A DNA stretch of 64,000 nucleotides, taken from positions 7,044,099 to 7,108,098 of the forward strand of contig CM055200.1 of NCBI GenBank assembly GCA_029224185.1, read 5' to 3'. Both the position numbers and the translations under genes were made by a program. The notes under the pieces were generated by a model that made no database searches, had not been told where the DNA came from, and saw only the letters and a program-made list of their open reading frames with translations. This DNA comes from Karalla daura. Lineage: Eukaryota > Chordata > Actinopteri > Chaetodontiformes > Leiognathidae. This document shows positions 31,321 to 43,002 of this stretch, one piece after another. How positions within the stretch are numbered: the first letter of the stretch is position 1; every line of letters starts with the position of its first letter.

Positions 31321-33160
31321 TCTTTTTTTCCACAGCCCATATTTGAAAATGTCACAGCGGGACAAACGGGGCTGCATTAAACAACATTAATAGTGGCCAC
31401 ACTCCATCTGTGTTTGCCAGATGCAGAGGCCCTCGCACATGCTGAGTCACTCTATTACTTCCTGACAGCCTTCAGTAATCTTTAATATGCTTAGTTACAC
31501 CAGCCTCTCTGAAGCAAATGAAATATTCATCGTGGTGGTCATCGTTCTGCTGCTGTTAAAACCGACTGTTGGACGGCAGCAGTCATTAAGCGTCAGTCGT
31601 TCACGAGTTTTGCATCTTGTTATGCTGCAGCCGGCAGCCACTAACATTTGGCGTCACTTCAGATGCTTGTTTCTATTTAAAATGACTGAAACCTGACAGA
31701 TCCCTTTTAAAATATGCCGTGGTGCTGCAAAATATGCAATGAAGTTGGTTCAACCGACATGAAAGGAGATCCTACTCCCCACACCTCTTCCTCATATCAT
31801 TCCAATGAATCAGCTCTGGTGAGAAAAATATCTCGACTTCTTTTTTAACATGGACACTCGCTGGAGGTGAGGAACCACAGTAGGGTTTATAAATTCCTCT
31901 CATTGTGTCGAATCGTAGCTTATCAAAACCAAATCCCATAATAAAGAGTAAAATTGTTTTGAAAAAATGACTCCACCGCATCACGGACAATGGGTGAATG
32001 GCATCAAGTATGTATTTATGTGTGTATTCACCTAAATGCTAAGCACTGTATGCAGTATTGTGTGCTCTATGCTATGACAGTTTTCCTAAAATTATTCTTC
32101 TTTTATATGTATTGGCATGTATTTGCCAATACATGGCCCCCATTAATATTCATTATATTGTCTTTGGAGCAAAAAAAAAAACATGCTTTGGGAAAAATAA
32201 AGTTTTTCCTATTCTGGTTTTGATACAGCAGGAAGTGGGAGCACAGACGCAGACAGGGGGTCTTTTTTAGGGCATGGGGCCGTGACAAGCAGCAGTCTCA
32301 GGAGAGGAAAGTCAGACAAATTAATGGTGAGGGCAGAATAAGTACAGCTGGAGCAGCGCTACAGGCTGTGCGTGTGTGCATATGTGTGCGTGCGCCTGTG
32401 TCTAACAAGGGTGACGGGCCGGCCTCTTCTCACAGTGCGAGGTTTAAAACGGGTATGAGGGACGCACACGCAACCAAATCCAACCACACGAGCGATCCTT
32501 CCTGCTCCACCTCTCACATTGCCATGCTGCACAGGCACAGGCTGTTTGCAGGAATCACATCTCCTGTCGCACAGTTCAGCTTTATTGAACGCTGGGCCTT
32601 GTTTTCATTGTTTTGAACGCAATCTGTAACAAAATCACTGTATTACGGTGAAATGAGAACAGGCTCTCATCGATACTTTCATTTGGGAGACTATCAAATG
32701 ACAAGGCCGACAGGGTGGAACCTGAATCGACATCTCTGAGCAAACAGCGCAGCAGCAAACAGCAGTTTCAAAGCAACATGTTTCCAGAAAGAGATGGTAG
32801 AGGCCAAACAAGGAAACAAGATAAATAACAATGTATAACATGTGCAAATAAGGAACTGGTTGCGAACAGATTAACCAAACTATCCACCTTCGGATTTTAT
32901 TACAATCTATTGTATTTCTTTCCAATCCTGCCACTAAACAGCCAAAAGGAAATCTATTTTTAAGATAATTACTGTATGGAAAGAAATGGAGGACAGGAAA
33001 TGAGAGGAATAAAGAGTACGGTTGTAAACTTGTGTGTTCCAGAGGAGTTAAGGGGTGTTTGAGGGACCATGGAGCATACAGAATGGAAACTGCAGGCCCC
33101 CTTATGTCACTGCATAGGCGCATGTATGTTTAGTTTGCACTGCAGCCTACACAAACATGT
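31321..33160. other. Non-coding stretch with a stem-loop
   Basis: Mostly unique. ATGTATTGGCA (32107-32117) and TGCCAATACAT (32124-32134) form an 11-base perfect stem with a 6-base loop. The 162-aa minus-strand frame 32635-33123 has no domain and no start or splice context. Interrupted TG/GC repeats lie near 32366-32400. Confidence 0.4.
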
Positions 33161-33440
33161 GCTCTAGACCAGACGAGGGTTATTTATGTGCAACACACAC
33201 ATACACACACGCATGCACACAAATCTGCAGTCTTTCGAGCTATTCAATTACACAAATTGCTTTGCTTCGGTTACGGTCCGTTAAGTTTTCCTACAGGCAA
33301 ATGACATATGTTTGCCAACATGCCAAGAACTGTACACACAACACACACACATGTACTTACACAACGGCTTAGAAGACAGCTGGTCCACTGACCTGTGTTA
33401 TGTCATGACCTCACATAAGAGACACTCACACACACTTGCA
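33161..33440. other. Short interrupted CA tracts
   Basis: CA-rich interrupted tracts at 33193-33222, 33335-33352 and 33426-33436 in otherwise unique sequence. Confidence 0.6.
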
Positions 33441-33479
33441 CTAACGCTTACTCTTGGTAAGATTCCAGTATGCATGGAG

Positions 33480-33800
33480 ACAAATTGAGCGGACGACATT
33501 ATGCCGCGGTGCGGTCTTCTTCCATAGCTGCGGTGATATCGCATCGACATTAGCCTGCCCCTTGGCTTAACCCGATTCCCGCTGCGACTGTCAATGTAAT
33601 CACGCTTTACTTTATTGTTCTCCAACGCAGCCACGAGGGCTTTTCCGCGCATACCTAGCTCGGATTACGTTACGCAGCCTAACATTTCTTGTCAAGCCTT
33701 GTTAAGGCCTGGTTCTGTGGAGGAACAAAGAGGGCCGGACGGAGCGGGCAAAGACTTATTTATCTGCCTGGATCTGACTGTAAAGGCACGGAGCCGAGCT
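33480..33800. promoter_or_regulatory. Moderately CpG-rich unique block
   Basis: About twenty CpGs in 320 bases with complex sequence. It resembles the other conserved-element-like blocks. No decisive motif or exon. Confidence 0.25.
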
Positions 33801-33928
33801 TCTTAATGGCTTTCTGTTGCTTGGTTTCCCAACACAACTTATTGGCATTTAGCCTCCCGCCTTTGTGGCTTTCCTGCACCTCCTTGTCAGCGTATGGACA
33901 AATAACAATCCTTCTGCACTCCCCCACA

Positions 33929-33930
<2 letters not shown>

Positions 33931-33987
<57 letters not shown>
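33931..33987. repeat. (CA)28 microsatellite
   Basis: Uninterrupted 57-base CA run, second longest in the window. It gives His/Thr and Cys/Val runs in the overlapping frames. Confidence 0.98.
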
Positions 33988-33990
<3 letters not shown>

Positions 33991-34375
33991 GTTATTGCAT
34001 CCTATTTGCTGATAGTCTGATGTGAACGTTGCATGATATGCGAGCGGGACGCTAACGGCGAGAGGGAAAACAGCACATTTATCGCTTTATCGTTACTGGG
34101 AACAGTTGGCGAGGCACAAGCATTCAAGCTCTCTCATGCACGTGCACACACACACGCACACACAAGCCCCCTGCTCCTATCCACCTGCCACAGTTCAAGG
34201 GTGAGCCTATATCCTGCGGAGATGTGTGCCTGCCTGGGATTAAGTATATTATGTGTGAGAGTTATGAATGTGAAAACACCATATAGGCTCATGACAGCCT
34301 GTGTGCGTGCAGCAGAGGTCCAGCAGCGCTGCAATCCTGCTTACAGTGTGCTGCTTTGAAAGAGAGAAGTATTAC

Positions 34376-34421
34376 AGAGAGAGAGAGAGAGAGAGAGGGA
34401 GAGATAGAGAGAGAGAGAGAG
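34376..34421. repeat. (GA)n microsatellite
   Basis: GA run with GG and T interruptions. It opens a purine-rich stretch to about 34650. Confidence 0.96.
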
Positions 34422-34659
34422 CGGTGGTAGAGACTTGCAGAAATGTCAGAGAGATTATTAGAACCACGAAGAGAGATCTGATAGTGCTGATTCAACAGAA
34501 AGCTATGAAGTTGGTGAGTCTTCAGAGGGAGGCAGCGCTGCAGATTGGAGGATGAAGAGAGAGAAAAGGGCAGGAGGAAAGAGAGGGATGGGACAGAGGT
34601 TAATGACGGATAGAGAGAGAGGGAGGAAAACGACTTCTTTATTTTCCAACAGCACTGGA

Positions 34660-35240
34660 AAAAGTGACCGACCGAAACATGTGACAGACCGAAACGACAA
34701 TGTCTGCTGTACCTTCGATTGTGGACGAAAGGAAAGTTGCTGGAATTTACTGTTGCAGAAGAAGAGGCTGAGAACCGTGCGTTACAAACACAACGTCTGT
34801 TGGCTTCAGGATTATACTGTTTTTAAATGATGTACACAGAAAGCCTCACAAAACCTTGTGCTTTGAAATAAGCCATAGCTTGTCAAGGTTGAGTGAGGAT
34901 TCGATGGGATGCCAAACCAAACAGCAGCAACTGGCTGCGGCCTGTATTTGATGACCTATAACTAAACAATACATTCTAAACACAGTCTAGCAGGAATAAA
35001 GTGAAAGTAAACAAAAACAGATGCATGTATATATTGTTGAACAAGGACATTAAATGCACCATGTAAAAAAAGAAGACTAAATTGAGCCAATGTCGCGTTG
35101 TTGTTTGTGCTCAATGACACATGGCACTTTTTTGGCAAAAGTTTAGCTATTAAATCGTGAAAAGAGAAACTCAAGCTCATTCTCTCTCTGATCCTCTCTC
35201 TCTCCCTACCGCAACTTTTATTCATTCATTCTACGGCAGA
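34660..35240. other. Non-coding, nothing recognised
   Basis: Unique AT-leaning sequence. A CT-rich tract lies at 35180-35212. Confidence 0.45.
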
Positions 35241-35715
35241 TGAGATTAACTTTCCGATTTGGAAGTTATCAGTTCCATTTGAGCGCATGCCAGTGCATTA
35301 GCAGACCTACGGCCAATTTGTCCACCTAGCCGGTGTACAAACACATAAACCAGATGTCTGGTTCATTTAATTGCCTGATGACACCCATTAAAGCCTTCAA
35401 ATCTGTCTACTGCAGAGTGAACCTTTAACATTGAGCATGCCATGCTTACTGGCTAGTTAGCTTTGCCAGCCCCACTCCCCCCCCACACCCCAAACAAGAG
35501 GGTAAGAAAGAGGCTGCAACTCCTTCAAAATGGCTATTAGGTCCGCTGTCCTGCGCAGGCTGAATCAGCTGCCAGGATAATCACAGTTTGTGAGCGAATT
35601 TCATTAAACGCATATGCAATTTCTGGTGCATTGCTGAAGCACGACATAATCCAGCCAGTGTGCTGAGAGAACTGGAAACATGTAAAAAGATGAAATTACA
35701 CGGGAAATCATTTTA
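35241..35715. promoter_or_regulatory. Conserved-element-like unique blocks
   Basis: Two stretches (35265-35460 and 35565-35710) have high-complexity, repeat-free sequence with homeodomain-like and TTTCATTAAA/TATGCAAAT-like cores, separated by a short C-rich spacer (35470-35496). The texture is that of fish conserved non-coding elements. Conservation itself cannot be judged here. Confidence 0.3.
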
Positions 35716-35725
35716 GGCAAAGCAC

Positions 35726-35743
35726 TTTTTTTTTTTTTTTTTT
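35726..35743. repeat. T18 homopolymer
   Basis: Eighteen Ts. Confidence 0.95.
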
Positions 35744-36300
35744 ACCGCAAGTTGGTTGTATAGCATTTTCATGGCCAGGCTTTCCTACAAATTGCAGGCT
35801 GAGCGAGCGAGCGCTGAGCTTATCGCGTGCTCCCTTCCTCCTTGTTAGGGATGAGCTTTTGAGCTGAGAGACACCCGTCTACAGCAGGTACTGCATTATG
35901 TAAGTCGCTGGTGGGACATGATTAGCAATGATAATCTTATGTTGGAGAGAGAGGGCGAGAGACAGAAACAGCTGGAGGAGAGAGGAAAACCACCGACGGA
36001 AAGCTCTGCCGTCTGCGAGAGCAAATAACATTTAGATGCTGTTCCACTGCGGCCAAAACAATAATGGAAGCATCCAGACGGTAACAAAAAACTCCACTTC
36101 CCACAGCGGAGCTCTGAACAAATGAGAATGTGGTCAAATCTGCTCGACGACCGCTCTGCTGTGGGATGTGCAGCACGCACCGCATAAAAATGTTACACAC
36201 CCAGAAAAACTGACACACGCATGAAAGAATTCCCGACAACAAAGCCCAGATATTTCAGATATTCCAGGGCAATAATAAACCAATCCGCAGTGAACATGTG
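35744..36300. other. Non-coding, nothing recognised
   Basis: Unique sequence with GATTAGCAATGATAATC at 35920-35936 (homeodomain/GATA-like cores). The minus-strand frames 35896-36242 lack domains. Confidence 0.4.
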
Positions 36301-36326
36301 CATGTGTGTGTGCATGTGTGTGTGTA
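36298..36326. repeat. Interrupted TG microsatellite
   Basis: TG repeats with CA interruptions. Confidence 0.9.
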
Positions 36327-36615
36327 CCCTGTTAAGGAGGTTATACTGTTTATCTAACTCCCGTACGATCACCTATTTTGTTTCCATCTTTCGGCAAACG
36401 CGCACGCACACAAGCACAGTTTGAAGTGCAGCTTTATGCTGAGCACTGTCACTTTTCTCTCATTAAGATCCAACATTAGCAGCTTAATAGTTGTGCTGTG
36501 CATGAAACTGCAATCGTGCACATGGTGTGCGCGTGTGCATCTGGTAAACACCCAGTGCGCCCCGAGAATTAGCATATTAGAGGTCAAAGCCATAATAAAC
36601 TGAGTTGGCTTGAGG

Positions 36616-36652
36616 GTGTGTGTGTGTGTGTGTGTGTGCGTGTGTGTGTGTG
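36616..36652. repeat. (GT)n microsatellite
   Basis: GT run interrupted once by C. Confidence 0.96.
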
Positions 36653-36799
36653 GGTGCTTTTTTAAACCCTCCTCTGATACTGAGTGTGCTTCAAAGATCT
36701 GGGCCTACAGGAAACTGTGTGTGTGTCCTTACGTGTGCATATGTGTGTTACTTAACCTGACGCTTGCTCCCTTGTTGATGATACACCTATTGCATCAGA

Positions 36800-36852
36800 C
36801 ATACACACATACCGCACACCCATACACACACGCACACACACACACACACACA
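36800..36852. repeat. Interrupted (CA)n microsatellite
   Basis: CA repeats with T and G interruptions, purest at 36833-36851. Confidence 0.94.
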
Positions 36853-38600
36853 GAGACCAAATCCAAGCCTCCACGCATGCTCACGTACACACAAGGACTC
36901 TCTCCCAGAGGAATTCCTACCAGCTGTTATGGAAAAAATGTTGTTTTGAAGTGACGACACGTCGCTGCAGTCTGCTATTACGTGGTTAGCTTGTGGCTAA
37001 CAGCAACCATGGTCGTCTCTGAGGAACGCCAGCCATTCCTGTTAAAACAGCTTTACATCTGTCTGATGAAGGCTTCGCGTTGCAGCGACTGTAACCACAG
37101 AGACTGCGGTCAAATAATTCAAAGATATCGAAAACAGAGAAGCAGATGTTAAACATATCTCAAGCCAATTCTCACATGTTGATGAGATATGAACAGGTGG
37201 CGCTCATCTACTTTGTATACTTGTTTATTTGAAAATGTGGAAACATGCCATGGCCACTGATGTAGTCTTTAAACAGACAAGTAGTCAAAGGCAAAGGCTT
37301 TGACTTAAAAATCTTAATTATGTCGATGAAATTAATAAATAAATCACCGCAAGCCTGTAAACAAGACAATGGCCAAATCCAATTTCCTGTCCTCCACTCC
37401 CACCTGTATCCAAATTGCGCCACACACCCAGACACACACCCACGCACACACACACATGCTCAGACATCGCCGTAGGTAGGTACTATTAATACGTGGCTGA
37501 ACCAGGACAGTGGAAGTGGGGAACGGAAGCAGGCCGGTATCCGCTGGGAAACAGATCGCTGCCCCCCTTTTAACCAGCATACTGCTGGGAATATCAGCAG
37601 GAATGACCAGCGGGAATAACGAACGGGAAGGCCGCTAACTCCCTGAGAAAATCTGTGACCTAGACGGAGCAGACGAGGTACATTTTCACACTGAGGCGAC
37701 ACCTCCTCAGATTGTCAGTCAAACGCATGCAGACAGCTCCAGACACAAGCTTCGGGTCATGAATCAAATAGAGCAACTCAAAATTGATCAGTGAAGAGCA
37801 GAAAGGAGGTAGAGGAACAGATGCAGAGGCATGAAGGCAGAAGAGCTAAAAAAAGGAACAGAGTGAAAAGGATCAAATAATAAATGTGAATTAACACAGA
37901 TGGAATAGAAGCGAAACAGAATGAGAGATGATGTGAAAAAAAAACATTTCATGGATATTTAAAAGCAGCGAAGGGGGAAAATATGGGATTTCAAGAGTGA
38001 GGAAGAATGAACTTTGTCAACTGCGATAGAAAACAAACCTGTTGTCCTGCTCCGTCTGTATCCCTGTGTGTGTGTGTGTGTGTTATGACAGATGTCCTAC
38101 CATGCTGCTTCCCAGCAGAGGACGGGCTTAAAGTTCATTAGGGAAGGTCTCTTGACATTCAGTCTCTGATACGAGACACTTCTAAAACACCGAGGACTGC
38201 TGGTAGGATAATAAATACAAACCGGATAGCTGTGTCCGTGACCCCAGACTCACTGAGCCCACCTTAAAAGACCAGTGCGGGTGCAACTCGTACTCACTCT
38301 CATTTTCTAAATGCCATATGCAGGGAGAATAACAGGACTTTCTGATGTCTTATTGCTCTACAGCTTGCAAGAGGCCAAGTGACGCATTTCATCGCAGACA
38401 CTTGACTGCTGTCGCCCACAGCAGGAAAGAGAAAGTTAAAAACCAGACTCTGCTGAACTCGTTGTCCACTCTTAATGAACAAATTTAACTTGCGTGATGA
38501 GAGTTAAAATGACCCCTGGGAGGCACAGAGAGCTACAAAGCCAGAACCGGAGACACAGAGCTGTGTGTATTTAACATTAACCTACGAACTCCATTGTATT
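36853..38600. other. Non-coding stretch, nothing recognised
   Basis: Unique sequence with a short interrupted CA tract (37421-37456), a purine-rich part (37780-38010) and a (TG)9 run at 38065-38083. Minus-strand frames 37208-37702 lack domains. Confidence 0.45.
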
Positions 38601-39610
38601 TAATAGTTGCCAGAGTGTAATTCACTCTGTAACCACCTGAGACCTAAACAGGACCTTCTGACTCTGCATTATAATGAAGTGAAACTCATCGTCCATTCCC
38701 TCTTAAGTCAATGCAGACATGAGTGGTGAGGCCTGGGCTCCTGGGACCTGCACTCATTAAAAGGCTTGCAGTCTAGTAGAACCTTTTGCTTTTTCTACTA
38801 CACATTAGGACCACATATAGTCTCTGTGGGGGCTAATAAAGAGTAGAATCGGCATGGTAGAACTCTATATTAGAATCCCATACTGTATTGATAGTCCACA
38901 GGGGCCCCACAGGGCTAATCGTACCTCAGTACCTTCTACTGTCTTTGTATTTGAATTACAGGATTTAACAGATCGACCCTTCGCTTTGTCACAAATGTCT
39001 AATTAAAACCTCTTGAACTTCCAGTTGTCTGCGCACCAAGTGATCGAACCACTTGTTACATGACATTGCAACCTTCTGCTGTCTCAATGGTGGCATATGA
39101 AAATATCACAACCTCCCGCCTGCTCCCTTAACTGCATCTACTGAACATTACAACCCAGTGCTGCCTCCATTGATCACCAGCCAGTCGGCACAATTAGTAA
39201 TTAACAGACACCGCAGGAGAATCTACGGGCAAGTAAGAGTTTCTGCCAATTTCATAGATTCTACTGCGCACTGATCCTCCCCGCTGAGTCTGCTGAGATG
39301 TAGAGCCTCCCGCTGACCTCAAAGTCTACAGAAATGCTAGCACATCCCGCTTTTGTCACAGTATTTTAATGAAAACTAGAACCTTTCTCCAAAGAGGCCA
39401 TTGATCTCCTAGGAATCTACCAGGCACTGGAACTTATCTTGGGAAACTTCCCTTCTTTGTCTTCACTGACCTCATAGAGACACAACCTGCTGCTGTTGGC
39501 AGAGACGTTTGCAAATCTTCTCCCTTTATCTCCAAGGAGTCCACAGAAACACTGGACCTCCCACTGTCTGCAGGCTTCTAGTGAGTAATACAACATGATG
39601 CTTTTCCAGC
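38601..39610. repeat. Decayed minisatellite-like array, about 40-bp period
   Basis: Phrases of the type CAACCTCCCGCTG recur: near 39068, 39109, 39151, 39303, 39340, 39379, 39483 and 39554, with less clear ones upstream (38780-39050). Spacings in the better parts are about 37-42 bases. Between them, TCTACTGAACATTA/TCTACAGAAATGCTA-like segments also recur. The copies are strongly diverged, with insertions in some units. Confidence 0.5.
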
Positions 39611-40067
39611 AGTGTCCCGAGAACAAGGACAGTGTGCTGTCTATATGAAATTCTTAAAGATATGAGACATCCAAGTTGTCTCCATAGACTCAAGCAAAGC
39701 ATCATCCAACCATGGGGAAGGCACATAATTTTAACAATTTCCCAACCTTTCTTCTTTCCTTTCATACTGCTTTACCCTCAATTCTCTCACGTCCTGTTGC
39801 ATTCTTTTATGCTCTGCAATTTACCTCCATTGGGTGTATGTAAGCTGTGTGTGCGTACCTTGCAGATTTCCGGTGAATGAACGCCAGCCCACTGCATGTG
39901 TTACTGCTCTCCATCTGACAGCCAGTGTGCTGGGGAGAGCTGCAGCCCCTTATTGATTTCCGCTTTCGATCCACTTCACGCATCCAGGAGAGTTGAGGAG
40001 GTGAAGAGGAGTCTGACTGACAATGTGAATGAGCAGGAAGACTATGGGGATGACAAGAGCCCTATAA
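39611..40067. other. Non-coding, nothing recognised
   Basis: Unique sequence. GTACCTTGCAG near 39856-39866 is a weak acceptor-like site followed within 10 bases by a GTGAAT donor-like site, too short for a credible exon. Confidence 0.4.
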
Positions 40068-40290
40068 CTACCCATCCATCCATTATCTTACCCGCTTTAC
40101 ACCCAGTGGTAACACGTTGGTCTGCTGATGCCAGCGCAAATGGGGCGAAGGCGGGGCACCCTACAGTCTGGACAGGTCTCCAGTCCAATACACACACTCA
40201 CACCTGGGGGCAATTTACAGTCTTCATCTCGATACATGCTTTTGGACAGTGGCGGGGAAACTTCTTTCTGTGAGGCAATGTCACGTGGCC
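40068..40290 (-). mobile_element. Dispersed teleost repeat, near full length
   Basis: CCATCCATCCATTATCTTAC (40072-40091) is the reversed tail. GGACAGGTCTCCAGTCCAATAC, then GGGGCAATTTACAGTC and CATGCTTTTGGACAGTGG follow in the order expected for the reverse complement of the family at 3.67 kb. GTGAGGCAATG (40272-40282) is the reversed head. The overlapping frames 39896-40379 run through it. Confidence 0.7.
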
Positions 40291-40888
40291 AAACAACTTT
40301 AAAACTTTTGAATCACAACCATTTTTCCTTGTCAGGTCCTATGGACCTATGGACTCCATCGATCCAGCAATATTCTTAGCCTGACTTATCCCTATTCTGC
40401 ACGCAGAACGTAGAACGAGTAGTCTTTTACAGAACACACGCACACAATTTACTCTCAGATTTATGAATTCAACACAGAAAAGTTGGTCCAACTCAGGTCT
40501 CAGGAGGCAACAATGCTAAACCACAAAAATCACTGTATTGGCCTGCACACCTACAATCATGACAAAAACAGCTTGCATGTTGTTACTAGAGACATACCTT
40601 ATGTGTATTGCAGATAGGAATATTTGAGTAGATTTTATGTGATTTAATCGGAGGATCGGGGAGGATGAGACTGCAGCTTCAGTCATTAGCCCAGTGACTT
40701 TCATAGTATTTGACATCCCGGAGGATGATGGATGAGGATGAGATATTTAAAACAACCTGGAAGCCTCAATATGAAACCTGAATGCTTCTAATCGTGTCGA
40801 TCCACAAGGCCCACTTTCGTTGGAGTTTAATTTGAATACATTATCTACCATTAGGGCGGGGGAGGGGTACTGCGGGAGAGACAGTGAA
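40291..40888. other. Non-coding, nothing recognised
   Basis: Unique sequence. A short GAGGATGATGGATGAGGATG repeat-like stretch lies at 40720-40739. Confidence 0.45.
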
Positions 40889-41023
40889 TGTGTGTGTGTG
40901 TGTGTGTGTGTGTCTGGATGGTGAGTAATGTGGAGTAGAATGCTAGGCCTGCTGCCGTCTCCGATAACCAATGATGGAGGAGAGCCCTGATCAATAACAG
41001 CACACACACACACACACACACAC
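40889..41023. repeat. Facing (TG)12 and (CA)11 microsatellites
   Basis: TG run at 40889-40913 and CA run at 41001-41022, separated by 87 unique bases. The two are complementary and can pair as a hairpin. Interrupted CA continues to about 41125. Confidence 0.95.
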
Positions 41024-41194
41024 TCACACAAACACACATTCTTTTCCCTCTTTTGACACACACATTTTTGCAGACAAACACACACGCACAAAAAGATGCA
41101 CATAAAGATGCACACACATGCACAATGACCCCTGCAACTCTTGTCTTTTTTTGAATGCTTGGGAATGGAAACATTCCAGCTAGAGAGTCCCCAG

Positions 41195-41230
41195 GGAGAG
41201 AGTGAGAGACAGAGTGAGAGACAGAGAGGG
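41195..41230. repeat. GTGAGAGACAGA tandem duplication
   Basis: A 14-base GA-rich unit is repeated in tandem. Confidence 0.75.
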
Positions 41231-41310
41231 ATGGAGGCTCTGGGCTCTGCCACAGTCGGTAAAACGCTGGTGTTTGCTCAGACAGTGTGTAGAACCACAT
41301 AGGTGGTAAC

Positions 41311-41331
41311 TTCCTCCTCCTCCTCCTCCTC
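41311..41331. repeat. (TCC)7 trinucleotide repeat
   Basis: Seven TCC units. Translates as Arg, Glu/Gly or Ser runs in overlapping frames. Confidence 0.95.
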
Positions 41332-41512
41332 AACTCTGAAGTTACCTCCTTTTCCTCACCATGTTATTTATTATTCTTCTGTCTGTCCTGTCATGTATTA
41401 TCATTCTATTTGGTTCTTTTTTTTCCTTACAATGTCAGTACCAGTCTTAAAATAGAGCGAGTCTGGTCTGGAAACTACAAACACTGCAGAACACAGACAC
41501 ATACACACACAG

Positions 41513-41518
<6 letters not shown>

Positions 41519-41552
<34 letters not shown>
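41519..41552. repeat. (AC)17 microsatellite
   Basis: Pure AC run of 34 bases, with interrupted CA repeats from 41492. Confidence 0.97.
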
Positions 41553-41556
<4 letters not shown>

Positions 41557-41935
41557 TGAAAGAGCCAGTGGAAATGAACAGCGAAGCACTAAAGGCAGTT
41601 TAGCGTTTTTCTGCGGCGTGGTAAAAGCAATAATCATAAGTCTTACTAATTGAATACCTGCAACAGCTTGTGATGCATGGATGTGTGTGTGCGTGTGCGT
41701 GCAAATGCTTTACGAGCTCCTTTTGTCACTGAAGGTAGCCTATTGAAGCGAGTGACAGGTATAGCCCTCTTTTCTCCGTTTTGGGAGACATTGTAAATCC
41801 GTGAAAACACAAAGGAGGTGTTTGAATGCATAGACGAGTAAAGAAAGAATGGTGGGAGGTAGAGAAAGATGGAAGGATATACAATAGGAGGGACTAGGGA
41901 TGCTTCAGCAGCCTGTAGTGCTTTTCTACCCAGGG
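41553..41935. other. Non-coding, nothing recognised
   Basis: Unique sequence. An interrupted TG tract lies at 41681-41701. Confidence 0.45.
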
Positions 41936-41939
41936 CTTC

Positions 41940-42292
41940 AGTAGAAAATCACAACAGCTGCAATAACCAATCAATTAATCCACAATCGATCAACTGATAA
42001 AACAAGTTGCTCATCAACAATTAGTTCAATTAGGCAGTTACAAAAAAGTCAAAATTCTCTGATTTCATCTGCTTAAACTTGACTATTTTCTGGTTTCTTT
42101 AGTCCTCTGTGACAGAAAATTGAATGTGTTTGAGGTGAGGACAAAAAAGCAGGCATTAAAGGACCTTATCTTTGTGAAACAGGCATGACAGATTTTTTCA
42201 GTTTCTGCATAATTTTGTAGATCAAACAACTTAATCAAGTTTACTTAACCAACTTACTGTAATCAACCATTTGCAATTAGGAGCCCTAACCA
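41940..42292 (+). mobile_element. Non-autonomous hAT-like element, copy 1
   Basis: It has ends rich in AATCAATTAATCCACAATCG-type sequence and terminates near GAGCCCTAA (42281-42289). Internal TTTTCTGGTTTCTTTAGTCC (42086-42105) is a phrase remembered from an abundant fish element of hAT type. It shares TGAGGACAAAA (42136-42146) and TTTGTGAAACAGGCAT (42171-42186) with the copy at 60.6-60.9 kb, in the same order and orientation. No transposase is encoded. Confidence 0.65.
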
Positions 42293-42975
42293 CAATGATC
42301 AAATATTGTCTCCCACAGCACAGCATACAACCTGCAAAGAACTTATGGTGCTAAAGATATACTTTCCACTCACTGCCCCTCATATATTTTAGAACCATAA
42401 ACCTGCTGCATTATAACATCTACTTGATAATTTTACTTGCACCATTTACTGCTTCTAAATCTGGACCGAGATCTGAGGACTGTTAAAAATATTTGATATG
42501 ATACCAGCAGTTACATCGAGGACTTTATTTTTCCACAGACCGTTTTTCATTCTCAGACGGATGTGTCAAATATGTTAACTGGTAGGTCTAAAAAAAGAGA
42601 TTTCACCTGAATTTACAGGGACTGTAAAAAAAAAACAAAAAGGGACGTTATGACCTGCAGAGACTGATGTAGCTGTCCAGTCGCTCTGCTGGATCAGTGC
42701 AGTTGACTGCAGGGCGACTTAACAAGGCCTTGTGTCACATCAGCAGTGATCGCTGACCCCCTTTCTCTTCCCCGCTCTCTCCCACAGGGTCATGGGATTT
42801 CATTGATCCACTATAAATTCTCATCACCCACTGGAGGACACGGAGAGAACTGTGTGTTATGAATGCACAGGTGCACAAAACCACACAGGACACTTGAGGC
42901 CACGACACATCAGCAATATCACAGTATGTGCAAGCAGGCATAGAAAACACAAGTCCGAGAGAGGTAAATAATGAG
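42293..42975. other. Non-coding, nothing recognised
   Basis: AT-leaning unique sequence with an A9 run near 42628-42636. No open frame of note. Confidence 0.45.
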
Positions 42976-42981
42976 ACATGA

Positions 42982-43002
42982 ACACACACACACACACACA
43001 CA
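42982..43002. repeat. (AC)10 microsatellite
   Basis: Pure AC run of about 21 bases followed by GAGACAGAGA. Confidence 0.95.

Noticed and set aside
32635..33123. 162-aa minus-strand frame rich in hydrophobic residues
   Set aside because: No recognisable transmembrane protein family, no splice or promoter context; AT-rich sequence favours such residues by chance.
40747..41333. Overlapping 160-168 aa minus-strand frames
   Set aside because: Cys-Val and His-Thr runs come from TG and CA arrays. Two overlapping frames are equally open, which argues against selection.
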